Positions 12,191 through 23,606 of a stretch of 64,000 nucleotides of DNA are shown one piece after another. Source of the DNA: Zingiber officinale (Eukaryota; Streptophyta; Magnoliopsida; Zingiberales; Zingiberaceae); assembly GCF_018446385.1 (NCBI RefSeq), contig NC_055987.1, forward strand, positions 30,014,202 through 30,078,201. Reading direction: 5' to 3'. Numbering within the stretch: position 1 is the first letter of the stretch; each line of letters begins with the position of its first letter. The position numbers and the translations under genes are program-made. The notes under the pieces are model-generated. The model had not been told where the DNA came from, searched no databases, and saw only the letters and a list, made by a program, of their open reading frames with translations.

Positions 12191-12779
12191 ATTGATTAAT
12201 TGTTTATAGAATTATAGTTATGAGTTTAAATTGAATTTTAAATTCCTTAGTCATCTCACCCGATCTAAGTTTTCAATCAGGTAATCCTATAATTTTTGTG
12301 AGATGAATTAAGGTTCAATTTAAGGGTTTGGTTTAACTTTGTGTTAGATTCAGATTTAGTTTTGGGTTCAACAAGTAAGCATTCTTTGGATAAACTTCTG
12401 GGCTATGGTGAGTCACAAGGAACTCATTAAAGTAACCATGCCTTCGAGGTTTTCCAAATAGTCCTACCCACTGAACTTAATACTAAACCTTGGTCTAACT
12501 AGTTAGGATCCATTTAAGGGTAGCTTCGGTCAGTTTCACTTGACCAAATGCACCAGGTCGAAACTATATCTTCCTAGACATGCGATGCCCAAGCTTCCCT
12601 AACGTACTATCATCTAAAAACTTCACCAGTACTGTGGGTCAAGTTAAACCTAGTCCGTTTTAATCTAACCTTAATTACTCTGCCGAGTAATCTACTCTTG
12701 TTTTACCCATTTCGGGTAGATTAGGTTCAGTTACCCTGTCGGGTAGTTCAGTTGGACGTGCCAGCTAGTTTGGATCCTC

Positions 12780-13195
12780 CATATATTTTTCTTTGATTTA
12801 AATTGAATTTTTGAATTTTGATTTACTTTCAAAATTTGAATTTGTAATTTGAATTTTGAATTTTAATTTAATTTCGAATTTAGAATTTGTAATTTGATTT
12901 TTGAATTTAATTTCGAATTTTGAATTTGTAATTTCATTTTTGAATTTTATTTTAATTTCGAATTTTGAATTTATAATTTGAATTTTGAATTTTTGAATTT
13001 TAATTTAATTTCGAATTTAGAATTTGTAATTTGAATTTTGAATTTTTGAATTTTAATTTAATTTCAAATTTAGAATTTGTAATTTGATTTTTGAATTTTA
13101 TTTCGAATTTTGAATTTAGAATTTGTAATTTGAATTTTGAATTTAATTTCAAATTTTGAATTTGTAATTTGAATTTTGAATTTTATTTTTGAATT
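12780..13195. repeat. Second AT-rich repeat array after the SIRE B gag
   Basis: The array repeats modules such as TTTGAATTTTAATTTAATTT, CGAATTTAGAATTTG and TAATTTGAATTTTGAA, with a spacing of roughly 45-65 bp. It begins right where the gag reading frame stops, at the position pol would occupy in a full element. Confidence 0.75.
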
Positions 13196-14389
13196 TTAAT
13201 TGTTAATTTTAATTGTTTTAGCTCCCCCTGGATCATAGCCTCGATAAGGTCTATTGAGGTAATGTATTTGATCCTTAGGGACCCAATATTGACCAAGTCC
13301 AACTTGATTGACCAATTTGGACTTGGCAACCCATGCTTGGACTACCTTTTTATTATCTCTATTTACTAAAGATAAATACGATTTGTATTTTCTTTCAGTT
13401 TTAAATCCAAGTCCGGATTTGTTGTAAACGGCTCGCTGTTTTCCAAGAATCAGATCCAGATTCTTGGAACCCAAGGTGAACCGTTCCAACGTGTCCTTGA
13501 GTTCTTTAATTTGAGTTTTCAAATTGGAATTTTCTTCCTCAAGTTGTTGGACTTGAGTCGAACTTCCAATTTGAACTGGCTCAGTTAAAGCACTTAAGTC
13601 AGTCGCTTCCTTAAGGGATGTTACCTCCTTTTGGAGCGACTTAACCCGGACGTTGAATTTAGCCAACTTCTTTAATAAGTAAGGAATTAAATTTTCTGAA
13701 TCATCTAAGCTAATACTTGAAATTAGAGCACTTACAGTGAGTTTGGGTCCTTCGGAAACGGATACGGATCCGTGGCTTCGCTCGGACTCAGTATCTGACT
13801 CGTTCTCGGTTTCGGATTCGAACTCGGACTCGGTTTCGGCCACGGATGCTAGTACTGGTAGAGCAAGGAAACTCGTCTGCTCTTCTGCGTCGGATTCGGA
13901 TTCGGATTCGTCTGATGACTCAGACCATGTTGCCTTCATCTTTCTAGGTTCCTGTGTTATGCTTGTACCTGCAACCAACGCAATACCTTCCTCGGCCAGA
14001 GTAGTATCAGTCTGCTCATGTAATTCAAATAATTTATCATGCTTACTTGTGTCTGACATACCTTCGTGTAACTGAATCAGATTCTCCCATAGCTCTTTGG
14101 CGCTTGAGAACGTGCCGGCGCGATTCAGCTCCTTATTCGTTAAGCCGCACTGAATTGTATACGTTGCTTTTGCGTTTGCTTCTACCTTTTTGATAAGGTT
14201 CGCGTCCCAGTTCTCGTACGGTAGTGGTTTGCCGACACCGTCAGTTGGCAGGTGAAGCCCGGTTTTGACGATCATCCAGACTTCAAAGTGAGTCTGGAGA
14301 TACGCCTCCATCCGACCCTTCCAGTCTCCGAAATCATCTCCGGAGAAGAGCGGTGGGCGAGCAGTGTTGTAGCCTTCTTGATGGGCCAT
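13196..14389 (-). CDS. Gag-like protein of SIRE B, lacking the zinc knuckle
   Basis: This is an intact ORF of about 397 codons. The start MAHQEGYNTARPPLFSGDDF matches the usual SIRE gag N-terminus, so it is preferred over an in-frame Met ten codons upstream. Next come the capsid-like segment (DWKGRMEAYLQ, ANAKATYTIQCGLT, ELWENLIQLHEG), a long acidic Ser/Glu/Asp stretch, a coiled-coil-like LEEENSNLKTQIKELKDTLE and the conserved tail YWVPKDQIHYLNRPYRGYD. Compared with gag of SIRE C it lacks two in-frame blocks, about 75 and 90 residues, and the second contains the CCHC zinc knuckle. The frame stays open through both, so the protein could still be made, but RNA packaging by the knuckle is lost. 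Confidence 0.85.
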   Translation of the reverse strand: MAHQEGYNTARPPLFSGDDFGDWKGRMEAYLQTHFEVWMIVKTGLHLPTDGVGKPLPYENWDANLIKKVEANAKATYTIQCGLTNKELNRAGTFSSAKELWENLIQLHEGMSDTSKHDKLFELHEQTDTTLAEEGIALVAGTSITQEPRKMKATWSESSDESESESDAEEQTSFLALPVLASVAETESEFESETENESDTESERSHGSVSVSEGPKLTVSALISSISLDDSENLIPYLLKKLAKFNVRVKSLQKEVTSLKEATDLSALTEPVQIGSSTQVQQLEEENSNLKTQIKELKDTLERFTLGSKNLDLILGKQRAVYNKSGLGFKTERKYKSYLSLVNRDNKKVVQAWVAKSKLVNQVGLGQYWVPKDQIHYLNRPYRGYDPGGAKTIKINN

Positions 14390-14728
14390 TTTAGAAACAC
14401 AATCTCGCAAAATAAACACAATAAAGCTTGTTCCAAGACTTAGTCTTGGATTAGTAGTGCGGGAGAGAAATAAAGATAGTAATTCAGGAATTTCAAGAAA
14501 AAATAATAAAATATTATTAAAATAATATTAAAATAATATTACCATAATTTTTTAAAAACGTAATATTTTATCAATACTAATAAATCATGAAAGGATGAAA
14601 ATATATTTTTCGAAAATAATTTTGGAGGGAAAAAACGAAAGGCGTAAGGTTTTATTTTTACCCTATAAACACGATAAAGCCACGAAAAAAATGCTTGAAT
14701 GGTGGTTGCACCAGTTCAAAGCGACCCC

Positions 14729-14740
14729 GCTCTGATACCA
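14729..14740 (-). other. Primer binding site of SIRE B
   Basis: On the minus strand TGGTATCAGAGC lies two bases after the 5' LTR. This is the usual copia site complementary to the 3' end of initiator methionine tRNA. Confidence 0.85.
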
Positions 14741-14742
14741 AT

Positions 14743-15861
14743 TGTAGGATCGAGACCACGCTAGAGGGGGGGTGAATAGCGTTCGTGGCTATTTCTTTCG
14801 ATTTGTAAAACAAACGAGTAAAAACGCAGCGGAATAAAGAAATAACAAACACAGAGAGACAGGAAGATTTACTTCGTTCGGAGCCTAAAGCGACTCCTAC
14901 TCGAAGGCCCGCGATCCTTGATCGCTTTCCGTGGGCAACAACTATAAGCACGATAAAACTATTACAGATTAACTACAATTCAAAGCAGTAAACAGATTAT
15001 ACCGACAACAAAAGACTAAATCGAAGCTCCGGGTTGTCGGGGTGTCGTTGCAGCACTTTCTGGATCGAGTCGTTAGCAGCTTGTCGCAGGGAGATTACTT
15101 AGATGGTTGTTGTTTTTGAAGCTGCACCTCGACCCTTCTTTTATATGAAGTTCTGGGCGCCTGGATCCCTTCCGGGCGCCTGGAGTGTGACGTGACCACC
15201 CAACCAGGATGCTCCATGTGGCGAAGTCGCGGCAGGGATAAAAGTTGGTCCCGGGCGCCCGTACAGCCTTTTTCCAGCAGGTTCCTCACCTGCAAACAAA
15301 GGTTAGTCCGAGCAAAATCCCCTGCAAAACAGTGTTAGAATAAGATGAAACATCGTAAAGAAGAATTGACAGTCTTCGGACTGTCCGAGTCTGACTTCGG
15401 ATTTCCAACCCGAAATCCTAGGTCGACCCGACGCCTACTGTTCCCTCTGCGGGGAACGCGTCCTCACCTACTCCACACAGGAGATTTACCTGTTGCCAGT
15501 TGATCCTCCAGATTGACTGGACTTTTGCTTAGCACTCGACGCTTCCGGACTTCCTGCTGGACATCCGCTTCCCGGCTAGTCCAGTTTTTCACCTGGTTCG
15601 CGACACCAGGACTTTCCACCTAGGGTTACCACCCCCTAGGACTTTTGCCTGAAGCCATCGACCTGCCAAGACTTTCCGCATAGGGTTACCACCCCCTATG
15701 ACCTAGGGTTACCACCCCCTAGGGTTTTCCACCTGCCTAACCGTAGTTAGGACTTTCCTAGAACCTTATTTAACCACGTTAGATAACAAAACACCTTAAC
15801 TTTGAACCCTTTGACATAATCAAAACATAGGTTCGATCGTCGGATGCTTCCCGCAGCAACA
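14743..15861 (-). mobile_element. 5' LTR of SIRE B
   Basis: The LTR is 1,119 bp, ends GATCCTACA in element orientation next to the PBS, and starts TGTTGCTGCGGGAAGC. The start has one change from the 3' LTR (TGTTGGTGC). It is uninterrupted, so it shows the empty site of the solo LTR seen in its partner. A TATA-like motif lies near 15127-15138 on the minus strand. Confidence 0.9.
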
Positions 15862-15866
15862 TTCTA

Positions 15867-17099
15867 GGCAGGTGAAAACCCTTAAGAGAAGGTAACCCTA
15901 GGTAAAGGAAAGTCCTAGCTACGGTTAGGCACGAAGTCCTGGTCTAGGGGATTAGCGAAGTCTTGGTGGGTTAAGCACTTTGGGTGAAATCCTAGAGTCG
16001 GAGACTCTAGGTGAAAATCCTGGTGGTCACGGACCAGGTGGAAGTCTGGATGGGTCGTGGAGCAGGCGTTCAGCATGAAGACCTAAAGTCTTGGATGCTA
16101 AGCAAAAGTTTAGACGGCCTGGAGGACCGATCTAGCAAAAAGGTAATTTATCCTGAGAGGAGTAGGTGAGGACGCGTTCCCTGTTGAGGGATTAGTAGGC
16201 GTCGGTTCGACCTAGGATTTTCAAAAAAATCGAAAGTCAGAACCGAACAGTCCGGATGTTGTTAAATAATTTATTATTTATAGTTTATTGCACTAACTTT
16301 GTTTGTAAGATATATTTTATTTGTGGACTAATATGCCTTGCAGGAAGGGATATGCATAAGGAAATGCTCGAATGAACAGTGTCCAAGGTGCCTCTGGGGC
16401 TGGTGGAGGCGCCTCGGGTGCCTTAGCCCAAGCTTCGCATGGAAGGGAGCTAAAGGCGCCTTGGACCAATGATGGAAGGCACCTTGCAAGAGCTTGAAGG
16501 TTCATTCAAATGGATGAAGTTCACAGAAAGTGGAGCTTATCGACACCGTGGATTTGGGGATAGAAATCTGAGCTGGAGGCGCCTTCAATGGGGTTGAAGG
16601 CATCTTCAATAGCCCATAAAAGAGGGCCTCAAAGTAGATGGTTAGATACACTTGATTTTCATAATCTTTCTCCTGCGTGCTACTCCAAGAACAATCCTGT
16701 TACTCCACGATGCGACTCTGATGATCGGGAGACGCGACTCCGATGACCGTGCGACGCAACTCCAATGATCGAGCGATGCGAATCTGACAACCGAAAGCGT
16801 AACTCTCCACATCCTAAAGTTATCGGTATAATTTACATGTTGCAAAGTTGTACTTCAATATTTTGTAATAGTCAAACTGATAGTGGATTTCCCAACGAAA
16901 GCAATCAACGATTGCGCACCTTAGAGTAGGAATCGTCAAAGGCTCCAAACCAAGTAAAAAACAAACTTGTTAGCATTGTTCTTTCTTCCACTTATTCTTG
17001 CTCTTCCGTTGCGTTTTACTCAATCATGTTTTTCGAAAAAGCATGAAGAAGCCACGAGCACTATTCACCCCCTCCCCTCTAGCGCACATCGATCCTACA
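15867..17099 (+). mobile_element. 3' LTR of SIRE A, right part
   Basis: This continues the LTR cut at 6673. It includes the gtaaccctagg-rich U3, an array of GAGGCGCC-type palindromes (16380-16600), a TATA-like CATAAAAGAGG near 16615 and the typical 3' end CACCCCCTCCCCTCTAGCG then GATCCTACA at 17099. With the left part the LTR is about 1,383 bp. Athila gag resumes at 17100, so SIRE A appears to have inserted into that older element. Confidence 0.85.
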
Positions 17100-18002
17100 C
17101 ATGATTCATGCCACTTCTCAACTTAATATCATTACACTGTTCACTAGACCTTGTCTGTGTAGGAGGGAGGTCATGATTGAACCATTTTGAAACTATGTTA
17201 TCAATCCTTGCCTCCAACTATTTGAACCCCTCATTCTGTGACTTATGATTTTCCAAAATCTATGAAGGTTGAACTGTATTTTGTTTGACAGACTCTTTTA
17301 CGTTTATGGCTTGCACTTCTAAAGTTCTCGGGGGAAATTCCATCCAACTTCTATCTGACCATTCTTGGAGATTCAATGTCACTTGATCAATTAATGTATA
17401 TGCTTCATCCACACTTTTGTTCATAAAAGAACCTCTAGCTAATGAATCCAATAAATACTTATCTGAGAAAGAAATTTCCCTATAGAATATGTGCAGAGTC
17501 GGCCATTTTTCCAAGCCATGATGAGGGTACTATCTTTGTAGACTCTTGAATCTATCTCATGCTTCAAATAATGATTCTCTATCTGCTTGAGCAAAATTTT
17601 AATGCAATTTCTCATGTAAACTGTTCTACTTGGAGAGAAAAAGTGATTCAAAAATTGTTGCTCCAATTGTTCCCAACTCATAATGCTTTAAGGATGGAGA
17701 AAATTAAACTAAGTCTTTGTCCTATCTTTGATACTAAAAGGAAATATCATCAATCGAACTGCATCTGTTGAGACACCCTCACAGTTCCCCATATCACAAA
17801 GCTCTAGGAATTTTTCAAGGTGAAAGTATAGGCTTTCTGATATTTCTCCTCCAAATTTGTGACTTTTTATCATGGTGATTAATTATGGGTCTAGTTGGAA
17901 ACTTTTTGCATTGATATGAGGTTACACAATGGGAGACATAAATCTTGCAAAAATGGGTGCAGAAAATTCTCTCAAAGGCCTGCTTGACATATTAGTGCTC
18001 AT
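17100..18002 (-). pseudogene. Athila-type Ty3/gypsy gag remnant
   Basis: Read on the minus strand with several stops, the region gives the Retrotrans_gag pattern of Athila elements: a FELKP-like block, HLEKFLELCD, then GVSTDAVRLMIFPFSIKD, then SWEQLEQQFLNHFFSPSRT, and LARGSFMNKSVDEAYTLI. The best start is ATG at 18002, 175 bases after the PBS. It is truncated at 17100 by the SIRE A LTR; the rest of the element would lie left of the window. Confidence 0.8.
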
Positions 18003-18176
18003 GGATATCTAAAAAAATTATGAGAAAAAAACTAAAATTTAAACTAATAACAAAAGTAAATGTAGAATTTAAAAATAAGAAAGAAAGTGCATAATGAAAA
18101 CAAGAAAGAAAATGCAAAAGGAAAAAAATGTCTAGAGTAACTCATATGATAATCAACTAATGTTAATTGAAAATAG

Positions 18177-18194
18177 TCTCCGACAACGGTGTTA
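18177..18194 (-). other. Athila primer binding site
   Basis: On the minus strand TAACACCGTTGTCGGAGA resembles the tRNA-Asp-type site of Athila elements (CGCCGTTGCCGGGGA), with several transitions. It lies six bases inside the LTR boundary at 18201. Confidence 0.65.
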
Positions 18195-18319
18195 AAAACT
18201 TGTCATGAATCACAAGTGCACAACTACATCGTTAGTAATAAAAATATCGATCCCATAGGGACTGTTGATTAAGTCTAGTTAACTTCGCACAATGAATTAT
18301 CTAGACAATTGAAAGGTCG

Positions 18320-18530
18320 TTCACATGGTGGCAAAAGGCGAATACACTCGCCCCCAGCACCCCCGCCAACCCGTCCCAGGGCCAACACGGATGAGGTAAA
18401 TCATGGGTGACTATTAGCCTTTGGAATAATGACTAGCACATAAGATAGATATTTACCTCGACTTTGCTAAGATTCGAGCCCCGGACCTCATGATGGCAAC
18501 ACCTCATGTGCTAGCTACTAGATCGTCCCG
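18320..18530 (-). mobile_element. tRNA-derived SINE
   Basis: On the minus strand the element begins near GGGACGATCTAG. It has a box-A-like TCTAGTAGCTAG (18511-18522) and a box-B-like GGCTCGAATC (18471-18480), followed by a non-tRNA body ending near GTATTCGCC. This is the head-plus-body layout of plant SINEs. The 3' end and the target duplication are not clear. Confidence 0.55.
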
Positions 18531-18554
18531 AGGGGACAAATAAATACACAAACG

Positions 18555-18556
18555 CA

Positions 18557-18589
<33 letters not shown>

Positions 18590-18650
18590 TTGAGAGAAGA
18601 GATTAGAGAGAAGAGATTAGAGAGAAGAGAGAATAGAGAGAGAAAGAGCA
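18555..18650. repeat. GA-rich microsatellite
   Basis: A run of (GA)n is followed by imperfect AGAGATTAGAGAGA units, next to the 5' end of the SINE. Confidence 0.85.
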
Positions 18651-19568
18651 TAGGTGAATGAAGGATGATAGATTCTAGGATTTTGGTTTCATTATGATAC
18701 TAGTTAATGTCCCTATACATTGTTCATCTACCTAACTCCATGCTTATACTTGTGTAGGAATTTTAACTAAAGCCCAGTACAATCCTGTGATAGTCGCACC
18801 AGAAAGTTTACCCGAGCCCTAGTGTCATTAAGTAAAAAAAGCAACTCTAGAAAGTTCGGTTAAAGGATTACCCTCTGTCATAAGTCCCCCGGCCATACAA
18901 TCGCTGGAATTATCTAATGTATTTCCTAACAGTAGCAGTTGAGTATCCACTCCAATTAGAACTCCCGAACAAGGATTAGTCTCTATGTTAAGATCTTTTA
19001 ACTCTAGAAAGTGGATAAGTATTGATGCCCTGTGTCACTAAGTGCATAATATGTCAGATTGAATGGGTATCCTCTGTTACTATGAATCTCTCAGTTATCC
19101 AGTCTAGTAGCAATCTTAATATAGAGACAAACTCCTCACATCTATATGAATTGATCTCACACATATTTTTTCAAACACATACAAGGTACAATGCACATAG
19201 AACATGATATAAACACTTCATAGCACAAGAAGATGTCCAAATATATAGTTCATACATCATATCATATCATAGTTATTTCCTACATCCTAGATCTGGAGAA
19301 TCTACTCCATTACAAGGGATTACAATCCAAAGATGAAGAATGAAGCAAACTACAACTCAATACATAGAGATAGAGAGAAGAGATACTTATCTTTGAAGTA
19401 TAGCGTCCTTGGACGCACTCCCTTACTCTGGAGATGGACGGATCTTGAAGGAATGGAGGTGGATGAAGCCCTAGGGTTTCCCCCTAAGGGGAGAACCTTT
19501 TCCCAAGGAGAGGGATGAAATCCTCAATCCCAAGATTAGTCAAAGAAATGGGTTCTTGACTCTTTTAT

Positions 19569-22451
19569 TGTAAAATATTGAAAATAGGCGAATATTAATA
19601 AGGGAATTTTCTGAAATTTTTGAAAAATTTTCGAGAATTTTTCGGAGCTCGTGTGGACGAGTTTACGAGGATAAAAATGGGGTCCGGGAAAGCCTGTTTA
19701 GGCTACCCCATTTTAACGAGGAAAAGTTTTCTTTTCCTTTTTATTTCTTTTTCTTATTTTCTTTATTTGTTTTTTTTCTCCTTCCCCGTGCGTGTGGCCG
19801 ACACTGATCCCCGCCGAAGCCTCTCGTGCCCTAACCGCACGAGCGGTTCCCTCCTCTCCCGAGCCTTTTCCCTCTCCCTCTCACGGTGTGGAGCGCCTCT
19901 CTTCTCTTCCTCTTCTCGTATGTGCCCTAGCCATCTTCTCGGCTGAGCCTTCTCCACCCGACGGCGCCACCCCGCAGTACATCACCGAGCCCTAGCGTCG
20001 ACCACCGCTGAGCCCTCTGCCGATCGCCGATCTCCCTTCTTCTCTTTGTGCTGCCAGAGCCGACCATCACAGCCGACCTTCGTGCCCTAGTTTTGCCGCT
20101 GTCGCACCCTCTCTGTCGCCCTCTTTTTTTTCCCCCGATCACTACTGATCTCACACATCAGCACCGATTGTTGATCACCAGAGAGGACCGAGCCATTCCA
20201 AGCCCTAGTCTCACCTCCCGTGCCCTAGGCTCCGTCTCCTCTTCAGAGTAAGGTTGTTCAGGTGAGGTAACAACAAGGTGACTTGGGTTGCTGTTTGATC
20301 TATAAACTCCACTGTGTGATCTTGTTGTATGATCTGTTTGATTTCCGACAGCGATTCCAGCAGTGAGGTTCGGTTCTACAGGGTGGTGTAATGTAGATCA
20401 ACAATCAAGGCTGTAATTGTGATCATGAGGTGAAGTAGGACTTGCTGTGGGCTGTTCTTGGTTCGGCAGCAACTTCATCCAACCGCTCACTTTGTTCTAA
20501 TAGCCACAGCAGTTGTGAATTGAGGTAAGGTATAAGGTTTTGATCTTATGGTCGATGATTGATAGATAGGATTAGGTAGTTTGGAATTGATCTAATGGTG
20601 GATTGTGGATTAGGTAATTAACCCTAATTTATCGTTAGACTTTATTTAGATAAGTTGATAATTATTATTTAGGGTTTTGCCCTAAATGGTTTTAAGGATT
20701 TATTTAGAAATTCATTTGAATTTTAGCTAAAATAAAAGTATATCTATTGGTATTATAGGACTTTGATGCGAGACGAATATCTCGACGTCTGATTTGGACT
20801 GGATAGGACCTTTCTTATTGGAGGCGGGTATTTTGACTTATGTCTTTTGATATGCATAATAATGTTTTTAACATATAGCAATGATTATGTTTCTCATTTG
20901 CTTCGGTTGATCACTACCCGATCTATTGCATGCTTGTTTGTTTGTTTTTATGCACATCATGTTAGTATATATCTGATTATGCCTATTTATAGAGGTAGTG
21001 ACACAACCATGTTATTTATCATGTTCAGGACCTAGGGTTTTTGATACCCTATCTGATCTGTGTACCTTTGATTTGATTCCTTGTCTTGTGGTACACATTT
21101 TGTATTTATATATATGGTTATTGTTATGTTATTCATGATATTGTCATGTTTAGTGTCATGTATCATCTTGCATGATTGCATGCTGTGCGATAGTCTGCTC
21201 CATTATTGTCGAGCACATCGCCAGTTACATGTATCCGTACACACCACCACTCATGGGTTAGTGGTAGATCAGACAGGTGTGTGACAGTTCTGTTGTTTGG
21301 CTCCGTTGGTCTGGTGACTCAGCGTGATAGCCGGCAGACAGTTTTGCTCTGTTTGGCTCCGCTGGTTTAGTGTAGCAGCGTGGTAGCCGGCAGGCGGTTG
21401 GACTCTGTTTGGCTCCGTTGGTCCGCTCATGGGTAGTGTGACGCAGCGTGGTAGCCGGCAGAGATTCCTCCCTGTCATCGTGTACCGGGAGATGAGAGCA
21501 TTGTGCTCCCCCATTTATTTATTAGGGTAGGAGGATAGGTGTACTCCAACAGCATCCCGTCCACTCGGTCACTCATCAGGAGCAGTGACGTCAGAGTGCA
21601 CGGTTGTCACAGCCCTACCCACTCAGTCTCACCATTGTGTGTGAGATGGCTGACTGGCGTCAGGGGTGACCATGACATTTGCATCATATGCATGATGCAT
21701 TTATTGCTTGTGTTTGCTGCATTTGGATGGATGCATATGTTTGACATGCATACAGGATTTATGACACTTCCGGTCTGATGACCTTGATATCCTTATACCT
21801 TGGTCCTGGTTAGTACAGTTTTCTCCTGCTTATTTCAGTTACATTTATCCTTCTAGTATCAGGAGACTGTACGCATGATTAGTGCTAGATGTTATTTTCT
21901 TTATTATGCATATCAGTTGTTACCCGCTGAGGAGTTGACTCACCCCATGGATATTTACTATTTTCAGGTTGATGCTGTCAAGAGAGTTTCAGACGCTAGT
22001 CCCCTGGAGTTCACGAGGATGTCTATTGTCTTTTGGTGTCTTTTACTAGACTATGTTGGAAACTGTACTGTTTTGATATACTTGGATTTTATATGGACAT
22101 TGCCGATGAGTTTTTATTTAGATTTGTTTTACTACATGCCTGCCTAGACGACAAAATAGGTAAGTTGATTTTATCGTTGGATTTGTGCTTTATGAGTGTA
22201 GTGGAGTGGGAATATGTTTTGAGCTTTATGGGTGTAGTTGAGTAGGGTGGATTTTGAGTCATATTATCATTATTTCAGTTTGTTAAATTATTAACTGCGT
22301 GGGTGATTGTTTTATTATATGTTATTGTTCCGGCCGTGTTGGCCGATGTATATGTGGCCCAGAGGGTGATGTATAAAGTTTCAGATTGACCGCCGTACAG
22401 GGGAGATGCTGCCGAAATTTCTTCGGACAGGGACTCCTCCGGGGCGTGACA
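19569..22451 (+). mobile_element. 2.9-kb solo gypsy LTR with TTTAT duplication
   Basis: The element starts TGTAAAATATTGAAAAT and ends CCGGGGCGTGACA, flanked by the perfect 5-bp repeat TTTAT (19564-19568 and 22452-22456). It has no internal domain. Its ends resemble those of the LTR at 31235-40196 (minus), so both belong to one Tekay-like family. It interrupts the Athila LTR. A degenerate tandem region at 21285-21480 repeats GTTTGGCTCCGYTGGT and TAGCCGGCAG at about 75 bp. Confidence 0.85.
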
Positions 22452-23419
22452 TTTATACTTGCTTCAAACTGCCTAGGAAAACTAGGATTACAAGGGTCTG
22501 GTAAACCAGATTTTTCACCCATTAAACCTAGTTTTCTCGCAATTCACCCTGAACCAAAGCTATAGCTCTTGAAATTATCTACAATTTGATATTTTGATTG
22601 AGCCCTGGCTCAAATTGAACCGAAAGTTATGGTGGTTCAAAGTTTAGTTTGTAGTCTGAGCAGAGGTTCTGATGAAGCCGCGGTTAGGAGGCACGACCAT
22701 GCCTTTTAGCATGGATAGACTCTGCTATCTCTCTGTTGGACTTGAAGTAAAGTTGTATATCTTAAAGTTAGCTATGTTTCAGTATAAAAAATAGCTCGTA
22801 ACTTCAATCAAGCACAAAGTTATGATCATTCTACGATTGGTCTGCAATCTGTCCAGAATTTAGCATGGCTTTGTTTTAGCATGGCACAACCTCGGCTTCT
22901 TCACCACACTGCCATGTGGAATCCACACGGTAGTGGTCTTCTCCTTATCTGGATAAAAGACATGGTCATGTGGGTTCACACAGTCGTGGTCTTTCTCGGC
23001 TCTAGAAGAATGACACGGCAGTGCCTCTTGGCACGGTCGTGCGCTGCCTGGCCACTGGAGATTGACACGACCGTGTGGGTTCACACGGCTTGAGCTTGCT
23101 TTGCCTCTGGTGGGGGTATGACCGTGTGAAATCACACAGCCTGCCCTTGCTTTACCTCCATGGGGTAGCACGGCCATGTGCTTTCACACAGCCTGAGCTT
23201 GATTTTTCCTTAGTTGCTTTTGTACGGGTTTTTGCTCTATTTTCTCTCTAAATAACATCCTATCAATTAAAACAAGTAAAGAGTAGATCTCCAAATAGAA
23301 TATAATGAAAGGATGACATTATAATAAAATATGGTGCAATAAACATAGATTATGCTAATGAAATACAAGTAGATGTGCGTTAAAATATGTATAAAAGTAT
23401 ATATAATCTACGCATATCA

Positions 23420-23606
23420 TATTCTCACACATACACTAACCCATATGATAGGGGTCGCACCTAGTGTGTGCCCTAACTCATTAGATAGCACCATGAGTCT
23501 CCCATCCGACCTGGTATATGTCCAGACATGCAAGAACCAGCAGTATCATTGGTTCTGTATGCTTTTTAATGATCTATATATTTACCTTTTATTAAAAAAA
23601 AAACCA
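23420..23606. other. Short stretch with no assigned feature
   Basis: This lies between the Athila LTR end and the start of the METTL18-like duplicate. Nothing recognisable is seen. Confidence 0.4.

Larger units (their letters stand above)
6674..15861 (-). mobile_element. Complete pol-less SIRE-type element B
   Basis: This element has two LTRs, a PBS, a gag ORF, a long AT-rich 3' region and a polypurine tract, flanked by the perfect 5-bp duplication TTCTA. No protease, integrase, reverse transcriptase or RNase H sequence lies between gag and the 3' LTR, so it must be moved by proteins made elsewhere. A by-eye alignment of the two LTRs shows about 19 substitutions in about 1.1 kb, mostly transitions, plus a length change in a G run, so the insertion is recent. 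It sits in the 3' LTR of SIRE A and itself hosts a solo LTR at 7570-9980. Confidence 0.9.
18201..23419 (-). mobile_element. Athila LTR, interrupted by a solo LTR
   Basis: In element orientation it runs from TGATATGCGTAG (ending at 23419) to TTCATGACA (starting at 18201), then the PBS and gag. Removing the nested solo LTR (19569-22451) and one 5-bp duplication leaves about 2.3 kb. The U3 part (22870-23200) is rich in CACACGG/CCGTGTG motifs common in plant Athila LTRs. It also carries a SINE (18320-18530) and a GA-rich microsatellite. The distal boundary rests on a plausible terminal dinucleotide, not on a duplication. Confidence 0.7.

Noticed and set aside
13737..14075. Plus-strand ORF rich in Ser/Asp/Val
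   Set aside because: It is the antisense of the acidic Ser/Glu-rich part of the SIRE B gag; codon bias there keeps the opposite frame open.
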